64,000 nucleotides of DNA from Rubellimicrobium rubrum (GCF_006152115.1 NZ_VDFU01000004.1:62001-126000); one strand, 5' to 3'. Positions 19,427 through 30,182 are shown, counted from the first letter of the stretch. Notes: generated by a model from the sequence alone, not told the origin. Numbers and translations: made by a program.

Positions 19427-20331
19427 CGCACCGCCCCTTCAAGGCTTTTGCCCTGATCCTTCTGCTGGCGGCCTGCGGCGGCGGGAACACCGTCGCGCAG
19501 GACGCCGTGTCGCCGCAGGGGGCAGGCGACAGCCGGGTGGCCAAGCACGTATTCGGAAGCATGCCGCAGCCCTCGTCGCAGACCTCCCAGCCGATCGGCG
19601 GCTATTCTCAGGGCTGCCAGGCCGGGGCCGCCCAACTGCCCGAGACGGGGCCCACCTGGCAGGCGATGCGCCTGTCGCGCAACCGCAACTGGGCGCAGCC
19701 CGCCACCATCGACTTCATCGCCGACCTGAGCGCCTATGCTGCGACCCTTCCCGGCTGGCGGGGTCTTTATGTCGGCGACATGAGCCAGCCGCGCGGCGGA
19801 CCCATGACCTCTGGGCATCGCAGCCACCAAACCGGGCTCGATGTCGATGTCTGGATGAACGCGCCGCAGCGCCTCGACCTCAGCCCCCAGGAGCGGGAGG
19901 AGATCTCGGCCATCGACATGCAGCGGGCCGAGGGGGCCTACGTCAACGACCGCTGGACCCCAGCGCACGAGGCGCTGCTGCGCCACGCCGCCCAAGACCC
20001 GCGCGTGGCCCGCATCTTCGTCTTTGCGGGTGCCAAGGTGGCGATGTGCGACCACGCGACGGGCGACCGGTCCTGGCTTCGCAAGATCCGGCCCTGGTAT
20101 GGCCACAACGAACATTTCCATGTGCGGCTGGACTGCCCGGCCGGCTCGGCCACCTGCGCCCCTCAGGATCCGATCCCGATGGGCGACGGCTGCGACGAAG
20201 CGCGCAGCTGGGTCGCGGGCATCCTGAACCCGGCCCCGGCCGACCCGAACGCCCCGCCCGCCGAGCCCCGCGGCGACCTGACCCTGGCCGAACTGCCGGG
20301 CCAGTGCATGGGCGTGCTGGCAAGCGACTGA
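19423..20331 (+). CDS. mepA: Penicillin-insensitive murein DD-endopeptidase
   Basis: This 302-residue exported enzyme cuts D-Ala-mDAP cross-links in peptidoglycan. The start contains a lipobox (LLAAC, Cys19), suggesting lipid anchoring, which is a variation from the soluble periplasmic E. coli enzyme. The LAS metallopeptidase motif is seen in SGHRSHQTGLDVDVW and the second metal His in YGHNEHFHVRL, with paired Cys residues towards the C-terminus. The ATG overlaps the restored stop of the upstream MFS gene. Confidence 0.9.
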   Translation: MTHRPFKAFALILLLAACGGGNTVAQDAVSPQGAGDSRVAKHVFGSMPQPSSQTSQPIGGYSQGCQAGAAQLPETGPTWQAMRLSRNRNWAQPATIDFIADLSAYAATLPGWRGLYVGDMSQPRGGPMTSGHRSHQTGLDVDVWMNAPQRLDLSPQEREEISAIDMQRAEGAYVNDRWTPAHEALLRHAAQDPRVARIFVFAGAKVAMCDHATGDRSWLRKIRPWYGHNEHFHVRLDCPAGSATCAPQDPIPMGDGCDEARSWVAGILNPAPADPNAPPAEPRGDLTLAELPGQCMGVLASD

Positions 20332-20335
20332 GCCC

Positions 20336-21223
20336 TTGCGACGTTTCCTCCTGAGCGTGGCCCTCGCGGCCGCGGGCCTGGCCACGGGCGCGCTGCTGCC
20401 GGCCTCCGGCGACACGAGGGGGCGTGCGACCTTTCTGGGAACCTATGTCTGGGAAGGGAACTGGGAGGGGTTCGGCGGCTTCTCGGGCCTCGAGGTCGCC
20501 AATGACGGCCTAGCCTTCACGGCCCTGAGCGATCGGGTGGAACTCGTGTCCGGGCACCTGACGCGCGACGCCCGCGGCGTCGTGACCGGGGTCGAGGTCG
20601 GACCGCCCCGGCGTCTCATCAACACCGACGGGCGACCGCTCCGGGGCCGGCCGGCCGACAGCGAAGGGCTCGCCATCGGACGCGATGGGACCGTGTGGAT
20701 CAGCTTCGAGGGCCGGGCCCGGGTTCGGCGCGAAGGGGGAGAGGCTGAGTCGCCCGTTCTCCTGCCCAGCCACCCGGACTTCGGGCGTCTGCGGCTCAAC
20801 TCCGCGCTCGAGGCGCTGGCGGTGGATGACCAGGACCGGCTCTACACCATCCCCGAACGTCCCTTTCGCAGCGAAAGCAGCTTTCGAGTCTATCGCTTTG
20901 AGAGCGGCGCCTGGGACGTCGTCTTCCGCCTGCCAGAACGCGACGGCTTTGCGGTGGCGGGGGCCGATATCGGGCCGGATGGACGGCTTTACATTCTGGA
21001 GCGCGACTTCACCGGCCTGGGATTCCGCACGCGCCTGCGTCGCGTGAACCTTGACGGCAGCGGCGAGAAGACCCTCCTCACCACCGCGACCGGCACCTTC
21101 GACAACCTCGAAGGAGTCGCCGTCTGGGCCGACGGATCAGGACTGCGGGCCACGATGATCTCGGACGACAACCTCCGCTTCTTTCAGCAGACCCAGATCG
21201 TCGATTATCGCCTGCCGGATTGA
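20336..21223 (+). CDS. Exported esterase-like/phytase-like beta-propeller protein
   Basis: This 295-residue protein has a signal-like N-terminus (RRFLLSVALAAAGLATGALLPASG) and a domain matching the 'esterase-like activity of phytase' type. Supporting segments are GGFSGLEVANDGLAFTALSDR, DSEGLAIGRDGTVWISFE and NLEGVAVWADG. It starts with TTG four bases after mepA, so both are probably read from one transcript. The substrate is unknown. Confidence 0.78.
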   Translation: MRRFLLSVALAAAGLATGALLPASGDTRGRATFLGTYVWEGNWEGFGGFSGLEVANDGLAFTALSDRVELVSGHLTRDARGVVTGVEVGPPRRLINTDGRPLRGRPADSEGLAIGRDGTVWISFEGRARVRREGGEAESPVLLPSHPDFGRLRLNSALEALAVDDQDRLYTIPERPFRSESSFRVYRFESGAWDVVFRLPERDGFAVAGADIGPDGRLYILERDFTGLGFRTRLRRVNLDGSGEKTLLTTATGTFDNLEGVAVWADGSGLRATMISDDNLRFFQQTQIVDYRLPD

Positions 21224-21324
21224 CGCAGGCGTTGCCGGGGCGTATCGGGCGGCGCCCCGTATCGGTCGCCGTGACGGTCGGACCGGGGCCAAGTCGCCGC
21301 ACCCTTGCCAAAACGGACCTATTC

Positions 21325-21957
21325 ATGCGTCTTCTGCCTGCCATCCTTGCCATGGCCGCGATTGTCGTGGCTTCCAACATCCTCGTGCAATTCGTGATCG
21401 CGGGAGGGCTCCTGACCTGGGGCGCCTTCACCTATCCGTTCAGCTTCCTCCTGATCGACATCGCCAACCGTGCCTATGGACCAAGGGCTGCCCGGACCGT
21501 GGTGATCTGGGGGTTCGTCACCGGCGTCCTGTGTTCGCTGGTCGGCTCGCAGGTCGAGGTTGCTCCAAGCGTCTCCGCCGTCGCGTTGCGGGTGGCCGTG
21601 GGCTCGGGAGCGGCCTTCCTGGCGGCGCAACTCCTCGACGTGGCGATCTTCCAGATCTTCCGGCACCAAGCCTGGTGGCGTGCGCCCCTGACCTCGACCT
21701 TCGTGTCCTCCTCGCTCGACACGCTGATCTTCTTCTCGCTGGCCTTTGCCGGGGTTCTGGGCGTCCTCTTCCCTACTGCGGCAAACGAAGCAGTGGGCTG
21801 GGCGCAGGATCAGGCCCCGCTCCTGGGCTTCGGGCCGGATGCGCCCCTCTGGGCTTCGCTTGCTTTGGCGGATCTCGGTGTCAAGATCGCCTTGGCCCTG
21901 ATCACGATGATCCCGTACCGCCTCATTACCATGCGCCTGCAAGATCGCGTGAGTTGA
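21325..21957 (+). CDS. yhhQ: Queuosine precursor transporter, YhhQ/VUT family
   Basis: This 210-residue protein has about six membrane helices. Typical segments are VVASNILVQF, WGAFTYPFSFLLIDIANRAYGPRAAR and SSSLDTLIFFSLAF. The family imports queuosine precursors (preQ0/preQ1). The ATG at 21325 gives the family start, although the frame is open 35 codons further upstream. In the 101 bp before it I see one GGGGCG/CGCCCC hairpin but no recognisable preQ1 riboswitch. Confidence 0.87.
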   Translation: MRLLPAILAMAAIVVASNILVQFVIAGGLLTWGAFTYPFSFLLIDIANRAYGPRAARTVVIWGFVTGVLCSLVGSQVEVAPSVSAVALRVAVGSGAAFLAAQLLDVAIFQIFRHQAWWRAPLTSTFVSSSLDTLIFFSLAFAGVLGVLFPTAANEAVGWAQDQAPLLGFGPDAPLWASLALADLGVKIALALITMIPYRLITMRLQDRVS

Positions 21958-21980
21958 ACGTCATCTTTCGAAATCCGGGT

Positions 21981-22008
21981 TTGACAGACGGCCGGAAAAT
22001 CCCATCTT
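21981..22008 (+). promoter_or_regulatory. Candidate promoter of the small transcription unit
   Basis: A perfect TTGACA lies at 21981-21986. With 16 or 17 bases of spacing, weak -10 candidates CATCTT (22003-22008) or ATCTTG follow. Transcription would start near 22015. It sits 24 bp after the yhhQ stop, so the downstream element need not depend on yhhQ transcription. Confidence 0.45.
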
Positions 22009-22045
22009 GGGAGTCAGTTGAAACCCTTAGAAAGGAGGTGATCCA

Positions 22046-22102
22046 GTGTCTAGAAAGAACCTGGAGAGATGTGTCGGGACAGCGCGGGGGATCCGCGGCT
22101 GA
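22046..22102 (+). CDS. 18-codon small ORF with an exceptionally strong ribosome site
   Basis: GTG at 22046 begins MSRKNLERCVGTARGIRG, then TGA. AGGAGG lies seven bases upstream within a 14-base match to the 16S rRNA tail. The product is basic (six Lys/Arg) with one Cys. The stop codon lies inside an 8-bp hairpin. A second frame (GTG 22039 to TAA 22149) is open but has no ribosome site. Whether the peptide is made or acts as a leader is unknown. Confidence 0.45.
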   Translation: MSRKNLERCVGTARGIRG

Positions 22103-22175
22103 GGCAGCCCTCAGCCTTCCGGGTGCCTCGGTGGACCTGATGGTCTAACCGAACCCACCTCCTGAACTTTCGAGG

Positions 22176-22203
22176 GGGCCGCACCATTCGGGGCGGCCCT
22201 TTT
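22176..22203 (+). terminator. Rho-independent terminator
   Basis: GGGCCGC (22176-22182) pairs with GCGGCCC (22193-22199) over a 10-base loop and is followed by TTTT. It closes the small unit, and it lies at the 3' end of the convergent membrane-protein gene. Confidence 0.75.
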
Positions 22204-24101
22204 CATTGTGGCGGGTCCAAGGAAGCGCGGAGCTCGGCTTCGGCCTCGTCGATGGCTGCAAGGATCTGTGCCTCGAAGTCTGGGCGCGACACCGCTTCTT
22301 CCAACTCCAGCAAGGCGTAATCGGCAGCCACCCCGATCGCGAGGCCGCCGAGGACCCCGCCGACCACGGCCCCGACCGTGGTTCCAAGCCCCGGCACCAC
22401 GCTCCCTGCCAACGCGCCCGCCCCGGCGCCCGTAGCCGCGCCCCCCAGCCCCCCCGCGACCTTGCCCAAGGCCACCTTGCCGACAGCCTCGGCGGCCAAA
22501 CCGAAAGCTTCCTTGGCCAGAACCTTGGCCAGCAGCTTGCCGGTGACCGTGCCTGCGATGCCGCCTGCGACCATGCCGGCCCCGCCTGCCGCAATCCGCA
22601 CCTCAAAGGCGATGGCCTCGGCGTCCGGCGCGGGGATCAGCGGCGGTTCGGGCGTCCTGGCTGTCACGACCCAAGCCGTGTCATCGGCCGGAAGGAAGCC
22701 GCAATCCGCCAGAAGCCGGTCCCGCGCCGCAACCGCATCCGGTGGCAGGGGTGCGTCGAGTGTTGCGACCGCTTGCCGGAACGGCACGAAGGCCTGATCC
22801 ACGGCAAGCGTCCTGGTCATCTCCTTTGCAAGGAAATCCTCAGCCCCGCCTGCGACGAGGTGGAAGGTCCGCAGATACTCGGCCGTCAGGCTGTAATAGC
22901 CGTCGAGAAACAGCGGCACCCGCGCCCGCACCGCATCGAAGCCCGTGTCGATCCCTGCCTCGACCGCCTGCCGGCGCTGAGCCAGCAGGTCGCTCAGGCT
23001 CCGGTCGATGACGTCGAGTCCCGCCAGCGTGCCTGGTCGGCACGCCATCGGCCCGATCTGTTCGGTTTCGACGATCCGACGCAGCGCCGTCGGGTGGGGC
23101 AGGCCCGGCACATAGGCGGGTGGCGGGGCGTCTGCACCAAAGGCCAGTTCCGGTCGGGTTCGGCCTTCCGTGGGGGCGAACAGGACCGGGCTCTCGGCCA
23201 TGGCAAGCGGTTGCCGTTGAGCAGTGGCCCAAACCTCGGCCTGTGCGGTGGCCGAAACCAGCGCTCCTGTCAGCACGGTGGCCAGAAGGCTTGCCCAGGC
23301 CAGCCGCGCGGCACCCACGGGGGGGGCGTCGTCGGCCGTGGAGCTGCGAAGGATCCGCCGCGCCTCGCCCCGGGGCAGGAGACCGGCGGCGAAGACGCTT
23401 GCCACCAGCCAGAACTGCCCGAAGGTCGCTCCCAGGGTCCAAAGGCGCGCGAGGGGGCCAAGATGACCCTCGGCCCAGCCCAGGGCCCAGGCCCGTGTCC
23501 CGCTGACGAGGCCCATAGCGTCCACGCCCCAGGCGAGCAGCGCTGATGATCCTTCATAGCGGGGCTGCGCCGCGACCGCGGCTGCCAGACTCCCCGTCTT
23601 CACCACTGGGAGGTTTCCTCCTGCCACCCAAGCGGCCGTCAGGAGACCCGCCACGGCAAGGGGCGCATGCAGGAGCACCGGGCGAAGTCGCGCGTAAGGC
23701 TTCAGCGGCCCGGTTGATCGGGCGACCAGAGCCGCCATGGGCCAGAGAAGCCCTGCCGCCGCCGCGATCCAGGCCCAGCCCGCCCAGCCCTGCGCGATCA
23801 GCACAGCGCCCACGCTTGCGGCGGCGAGCAGAGCCAACGGAACGGCGGCGATCTGCCGGACCAAGGCGCCACCCAGGACAGGCGCCCACCACGGGGCCGC
23901 GCCGTCACGCAGGACCGATCTGGCATGAGCCTTGCGAACCGCCGCCGGATAGGCGAGGCCGACCCAGGCGGGTCCGGCCACGAGCGGCACCAGAAGCAGC
24001 GCGCTCATCAGCCCCATGCGCCCGCCTTGGCTGGCATGCCAGGCGAGGCCCCCGAGGACGAGGGCGCAAAGGGCGCTATAACGGGCTGGCGAGGCGATCA
24101 T
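22203..24101 (-). CDS. Large membrane protein of unknown function with glycine-zipper C-terminus
   Basis: This 632-residue protein has about six to eight helices in the N-terminal 300 residues and then a soluble middle part. That part contains MACRPGTLAGLDVIDRS, with Cys residues and many Arg. The long Gly/Ala-rich stretch of residues 515-605 holds repeated GxxxG and AGGIAG-type patterns, and an acidic tail follows. The ATG at 24101 is preceded by AGGGCGG; a TTG at 24137 is also possible. I recognise no family. The glycine-rich segment suggests membrane insertion or packing. It is divergent from arfB by 48 bp. Confidence 0.7.
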   Translation of the reverse strand: MIASPARYSALCALVLGGLAWHASQGGRMGLMSALLLVPLVAGPAWVGLAYPAAVRKAHARSVLRDGAAPWWAPVLGGALVRQIAAVPLALLAAASVGAVLIAQGWAGWAWIAAAAGLLWPMAALVARSTGPLKPYARLRPVLLHAPLAVAGLLTAAWVAGGNLPVVKTGSLAAAVAAQPRYEGSSALLAWGVDAMGLVSGTRAWALGWAEGHLGPLARLWTLGATFGQFWLVASVFAAGLLPRGEARRILRSSTADDAPPVGAARLAWASLLATVLTGALVSATAQAEVWATAQRQPLAMAESPVLFAPTEGRTRPELAFGADAPPPAYVPGLPHPTALRRIVETEQIGPMACRPGTLAGLDVIDRSLSDLLAQRRQAVEAGIDTGFDAVRARVPLFLDGYYSLTAEYLRTFHLVAGGAEDFLAKEMTRTLAVDQAFVPFRQAVATLDAPLPPDAVAARDRLLADCGFLPADDTAWVVTARTPEPPLIPAPDAEAIAFEVRIAAGGAGMVAGGIAGTVTGKLLAKVLAKEAFGLAAEAVGKVALGKVAGGLGGAATGAGAGALAGSVVPGLGTTVGAVVGGVLGGLAIGVAADYALLELEEAVSRPDFEAQILAAIDEAEAELRASLDPPQ

Positions 24102-24149
24102 CCGCCCTGTCGTGGGGTGCCCCGCGAGTCGAGTCAACGGAAGGCGGAC

Positions 24150-24584
24150 ATGCTGCGCATCAGCGATACGGTGGCAATCCAGGATTGGGAGCTGACGGAG
24201 CAGTTCACCCGGTCATCAGGGCCCGGAGGGCAGAACGTCAACAAGGTCTCGACCGCCGTGGAACTGCGCTTCGAGGCCGAACGCTCGCCCTCGCTGAGCG
24301 CGCCAGTGAAGACGCGCCTGCGCCGTTTGGCCGGGCATCGCTGGGTCGGAGAGGAGGGCTCGGGCGCCGTCCTGATCCGCGTGGAGGAAACCCGCCATCA
24401 GGCCCGCAACCGAGAGATCGCCCGCGACCGGCTGACCGAGCTGGTGCGGGCAGCGCTGGTGGCGCCCAAGCGGCGGGTGCCTACCAAGCCCACGATGGGC
24501 AGCGTGCGGCGACGGCTGCAGGCCAAGGCTAAGCGGTCGGAGGTGAAGGCCGGGCGGAGCGAGCCGCTGCCCGGCGAGGACTGA
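24150..24584 (+). CDS. arfB: Alternative ribosome-rescue factor ArfB (YaeJ-type peptidyl-tRNA hydrolase)
   Basis: This 144-residue protein has the release-factor GGQ motif at residues 26-28 (SSGPGGQNVNKVST) and a basic C-terminal tail (RRRLQAKAKRSEVKAGR) that enters the empty mRNA channel of stalled ribosomes. It lacks codon-recognition domains, as expected for ArfB. It is convergent with pncB. Confidence 0.93.
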   Translation: MLRISDTVAIQDWELTEQFTRSSGPGGQNVNKVSTAVELRFEAERSPSLSAPVKTRLRRLAGHRWVGEEGSGAVLIRVEETRHQARNREIARDRLTELVRAALVAPKRRVPTKPTMGSVRRRLQAKAKRSEVKAGRSEPLPGED

Positions 24585-24599
24585 GTTACGTGAGGCGGT

Positions 24600-25892
24600 C
24601 TAGACCCGCACCGCGCGCCGCGCCTGCTCTCCCACCCCGAAGACGCGCTTGTAACGTTCGACCTGATCCTTGGGGCCCATCGCCTTTTCGGGGTTGTCCG
24701 ACAGCTTCACAGTGGGGCGGCCATCCGCCTCGACGGCCTTGCAGACCAGGCTGAAGGGCGCCAGCGCATCGCCGTCTACCAAGCCGGCAAAGTCGTTGGT
24801 CAGGAGCGTCCCCCAGCCATAGGTCGCCTTGACCCGCCCGGCGAAGCGGGCATGGAGCGACTCGATCTCCGCCACGTCGAGGCCGTCGGAGAAGACGATC
24901 AGCTTCTCGCGCGGGTCCTGGCCGTGGGCCGTCCACCAGCGGATCGCGGCTTCGGTGTTCTCGACCGGATCGCCCGAATCGATGCGGATGCCGGTCCACT
25001 CGGCCAGCCAGTCTGGCGCGCGGTCGAGAAAGGCCTTGGTGCCATAGGTGTCGGGCAGGATGACGAGCAGATTGCCGTCGTGCTCCTCCTGCCATTCCTC
25101 CAGCACCTTGTAGGGCGCGCGGGCCAGCTCCTCGTCGCTGTCGGCCAGCGCGGCATAGACCATGGGCAGCTCGTGGGCATTGGTGCCGATGGCCTCCAGG
25201 TCGCGCTTCTTGGCGATGAGGCAGTTGGAGGTGCCGACGAACTTGTCGCCCAGCGCCTCGATCATGGCCTGCACGCACCAGTCCTGCCACAGGTAGCCAT
25301 GCCGGCGTCGCGTCCCGAAATCCGCAAGCCGCAGGCCGGGGATGCGCTTGAGCCGCTCGCCCTTTTCCCAAACGCGGGTCATGGCACGGGCATAAAGCAC
25401 CTGCAGTTCGAAGCGCCCCATGTCCTTGAGGACGGCGCGCGACCGCAGCTCCATAATGACGGCCAGCGCCGGGATCTCCCACAGCATGACCTCGGGCCAG
25501 GCCCCTTCGAAAGTCAGCACGAACTGGCCGTCCTGCCGTTCGAGGTGATAGGGCGGCAGGCGAAGGTTTTCGAACCATTCCATGAACTCGGGCGAGAACA
25601 TCTGCCGCTTGCCGTAGAAGGTGTTTCCCCGCATCCAAGTCGATTCGCCACGGGTGAGCGACAAGCTGCGGACGTGGTCGAGCTGTTCGCGCAACTCGCC
25701 CTCGTCGATCAGCTCGGCGAGCCGTACGTTGTGGGACCGGTTGATGAGCTGGAAGGTGACCTGCGTGTCGGGCTTGTTGCGAAAGACCGACTGGCACATC
25801 AGCAGCTTGTAGAAGTCCGTATCGATCAGCGACCGGACGATGGGGTCGATCTTCCAGGTGTGGTTGTAGACCCGTGTTGCAATGTCGATCAT
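24600..25892 (-). CDS. pncB: Nicotinate phosphoribosyltransferase
   Basis: This 430-residue enzyme converts nicotinate and PRPP to nicotinate mononucleotide in NAD salvage. The N-terminus has LIDTDFYKLLMCQSVF and TFQLINRS, a possible phosphorylated His region follows, and IRIDSGDP and FSDGLDV mark the PRPP site. The ATG overlaps the stop of pncA (ATGA), so the two successive steps of the salvage pathway are encoded and translated together. Confidence 0.95.
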   Translation of the reverse strand: MIDIATRVYNHTWKIDPIVRSLIDTDFYKLLMCQSVFRNKPDTQVTFQLINRSHNVRLAELIDEGELREQLDHVRSLSLTRGESTWMRGNTFYGKRQMFSPEFMEWFENLRLPPYHLERQDGQFVLTFEGAWPEVMLWEIPALAVIMELRSRAVLKDMGRFELQVLYARAMTRVWEKGERLKRIPGLRLADFGTRRRHGYLWQDWCVQAMIEALGDKFVGTSNCLIAKKRDLEAIGTNAHELPMVYAALADSDEELARAPYKVLEEWQEEHDGNLLVILPDTYGTKAFLDRAPDWLAEWTGIRIDSGDPVENTEAAIRWWTAHGQDPREKLIVFSDGLDVAEIESLHARFAGRVKATYGWGTLLTNDFAGLVDGDALAPFSLVCKAVEADGRPTVKLSDNPEKAMGPKDQVERYKRVFGVGEQARRAVRV

Positions 25893-26494
25893 CGCGCCAC
25901 CACCACGCCAGCCTCGGTCCAGCCCGCATGGGCGGCGCCCAGGCTGCCCGACAGGTCGATGGCGCGGGTCAGATTCTCGCGCACGGTGACCCGAAACCCG
26001 AGGCGGGCCCCGTCGAGGGCCGAGAAGTTGACGCAGAAATCGGTCGCGAGGCCCACGAGGGTGACGGTGTCGATCCCCCGCTCTCGCAAGTATCCCGCAA
26101 GGCCGGTGGGCGTGGCATGGTCGTTCTCAAAGAAGGCCGAATAGCTGTCCACGCCGGGCCGGAAGCCCTTGCGGATGATCAGGTCGGCATCGGTGCGCAA
26201 CCCCGGATGGAACGCCGCCCCTGCCGTGCCCTGGACGCAGTGGTCGGGCCAGAGCACCTGATGGCCGTAGGTCATTTCCACGGTCTCGTAGGGCTCGCGT
26301 CCCCAGTGCGACGAGGCAAAGGACGAATGCCCTGCCGGGTGCCAGTCCTGGGTCAGGATCACGGCGGGAAACTCGGCCATCAGGGCGTTGATGCCGGGGA
26401 CGATCTCGTCGCCTCCGGGCACGGCCAGCGCGCCACCGGGGCAGAAGTCGTTCTGGACGTCGATGACGACGAGGGCCTCGTTCGCGGGGCGCAT
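25889..26494 (-). CDS. pncA: Nicotinamidase
   Basis: This 201-residue isochorismatase-fold enzyme deamidates nicotinamide to nicotinate. By alignment with E. coli PncA, the catalytic residues are Asp12 (VIDVQNDF), Lys109 and Cys154 (GLATDFCV); the metal ligands are Asp50 and His52 (TQDWHP) and His85. I chose the ATG at 26494, with GGGAGGGAG upstream, rather than the ATG at 26527. It feeds pncB directly downstream. Confidence 0.93.
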   Translation of the reverse strand: MRPANEALVVIDVQNDFCPGGALAVPGGDEIVPGINALMAEFPAVILTQDWHPAGHSSFASSHWGREPYETVEMTYGHQVLWPDHCVQGTAGAAFHPGLRTDADLIIRKGFRPGVDSYSAFFENDHATPTGLAGYLRERGIDTVTLVGLATDFCVNFSALDGARLGFRVTVRENLTRAIDLSGSLGAAHAGWTEAGVVVAR

Positions 26495-26544
26495 GGCGTG
26501 TCTCCCTCCCCATGGCGTGTCAGCCATGGGTAAGGAGGGCGCCA

Positions 26545-26562
26545 GGGGCGGTCAACCGCCCC
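26545..26562 (-). terminator. Possible terminator hairpin after gyrB
   Basis: GGGGCGG (26545-26551) pairs with CCGCCCC (26556-26562) over a TCAA loop, three bases beyond the gyrB stop. There is no T-run on the minus strand, so it may be only an mRNA-stabilising or Rho-assisted end. Confidence 0.4.
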
Positions 26563-26564
26563 CG

Positions 26565-29061
<2,497 letters not shown>

Positions 29062-29118
29062 CCCTTCGACCCTTGCAAATATGGGGTTTTCGGGCCGGAT
29101 TACCACCCCCGCACGCCC

Positions 29119-29739
29119 TCACAGGAGGGGGATCAGGCACCCAACAGTGACAAGCAGACCGCCGGCCACGAGATTGGTCCGCCGGATGGCCTCCGGCGAC
29201 GACAGGATGGCTCGCGCCCGCCCCACGACCAGCGCGAGCCCCAGGTTCCCCAGGAGCGGGACCGCGCCCGATACCATCAGGATCGCAACGATGTCGGGCC
29301 AGGTCAGCCGTCCCACATCAAAGAAGCCGGGCAGCATGCCCATGTAGAAAAGGATCGCCTTGGGATTGCCCAGGATGGCGAGCATGCCGGCCAGGAACCC
29401 CGCCGACCTGCCCGGCCTCGTGAGGCGCGAGTCCTCGCCCGGGGGCCTCCCCGCGCCGCGGATCACCAGGACGCCCATGAGGATGAAGGTCGCGGCCGCA
29501 ATCCAGGTCATGGCAGCCAGGAAGCCGCCCCAGACGGACAGGATCCAGGTCACACCCAGGATGGCGCACAGCGGCCAGAGCAGGTCGCCCAGCGTCACGC
29601 CCACCGCAAGCGGCCAAGCCGCCCCAAAGCCGCCCGACAGCGCCCGCGCCGTCAGCGCAACCCAGACCGGCCCCGGGGTGAGCCACAAAAGCCCCACCGC
29701 CCCGGCATACAGCGCAAGATGGGCGGCCGAGACAGTCAT
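29119..29739 (-). CDS. LysE/RhtB-family amino acid exporter
   Basis: This 206-residue protein has about six membrane helices. Its opening LALYAGAVGLLWLTPGPVWVAL contains the family TPGP motif, and GFGAAWPLAVGV, ILGNPKAILFYMGMLPGFF and RRTNLVAGGLLVTVG follow. It probably exports an amino acid or related compound. The ATG overlaps the stop of the VOC gene (ATGA); 22 further codons are open upstream but lie inside that gene. Confidence 0.88.
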   Translation of the reverse strand: MTVSAAHLALYAGAVGLLWLTPGPVWVALTARALSGGFGAAWPLAVGVTLGDLLWPLCAILGVTWILSVWGGFLAAMTWIAAATFILMGVLVIRGAGRPPGEDSRLTRPGRSAGFLAGMLAILGNPKAILFYMGMLPGFFDVGRLTWPDIVAILMVSGAVPLLGNLGLALVVGRARAILSSPEAIRRTNLVAGGLLVTVGCLIPLL

Positions 29740-30182
29740 CCGGCCGGCAGGGTCAGGCTGCCATCGGGTCCGAGTGGCCAGAACGGGTTCATGGCCAGTT
29801 CCCAAACATGCCCGTCTGGATCGGCGTAGTAGCCCGAATAGCCGCCCCAGGCGGTGGCCTGCGGCACCTTGATCGGCTTGGCCCCGGCCTGAGTCGCGCG
29901 CTGCCAGGCGGCATCCACGTCCTCCTCGGTCGCGAAGTTCTGGGCCAGCGTTACGGCCCCCGTTCTTAGCTCGCCCACAGGACGGTCCATGTCGTCGGCC
30001 AGATCATCGAGCCCAAAGAGTGCCAGCGCCGCGCCGTGCATCTGGTAGAAGGATACCCGCTCCTGCTCCTCTGCGGGGCTCCAGCCCAAAGCGCGGTAGA
30101 AGGCACGGGACCGCGTCAGGTCGCGGACGCCAAGCGTGATCAAGGTCACGCGTTGCTCTGGCAGCAGATGATGATGGGTCAT
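29736..30182 (-). CDS. VOC/glyoxalase-superfamily protein
   Basis: This 148-residue protein has paired beta-alpha-beta-beta-beta units typical of the vicinal oxygen chelate fold: VTLITLGVRDLTRSRAFYRALGW at the start and GYSGYYADPDGHVWELAMNPFW near the end. The Glu and His of these motifs could bind metal. The reaction is unknown. It overlaps recF upstream and the LysE gene downstream by four bases each, an unusual insertion between recF and gyrB functions. Confidence 0.87.
   Translation of the reverse strand: MTHHHLLPEQRVTLITLGVRDLTRSRAFYRALGWSPAEEQERVSFYQMHGAALALFGLDDLADDMDRPVGELRTGAVTLAQNFATEEDVDAAWQRATQAGAKPIKVPQATAWGGYSGYYADPDGHVWELAMNPFWPLGPDGSLTLPAG

Larger units (their letters stand above)
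22015..22203 (+). ncRNA. Structured small transcription unit with sequestrable Shine-Dalgarno; unknown RNA
   Basis: Between yhhQ and the convergent membrane gene lies a self-contained unit of about 190 bases: a -35 box, a long Shine-Dalgarno, an 18-codon ORF, hairpins and a terminator. AAAGGAGGTGATCC (22031-22044) is fully complementary to the 3' end of 16S rRNA. AGGAGGTG (22033-22040) can also pair perfectly with CACCTCCT at 22156-22163. Inside are an 8-bp stem (22097-22104/22109-22116, loop CAGC) and a two-part stem (22129-22132/22148-22151 and 22134-22137/22142-22145). The 5' end is inferred. I do not recognise the family. Confidence 0.55.

Noticed and set aside
16990-20415. 1141-codon open frame on the minus strand spanning the MFS and mepA genes
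   Set aside because: Only the first-gene part (16990-17889) reads as a real transporter. The rest is low-complexity Arg/Gly/Pro sequence opposite well-conserved genes, an artefact of high GC.
21224-21324. preQ1 riboswitch before yhhQ
   Set aside because: Only a simple GGGGCG/CGCCCC hairpin is seen; the A-rich tail and core bases of known preQ1 riboswitches are missing.
22039-22149. Alternative 36-codon ORF overlapping the 18-codon ORF
   Set aside because: Its GTG lies inside the Shine-Dalgarno itself and no ribosome site precedes it.
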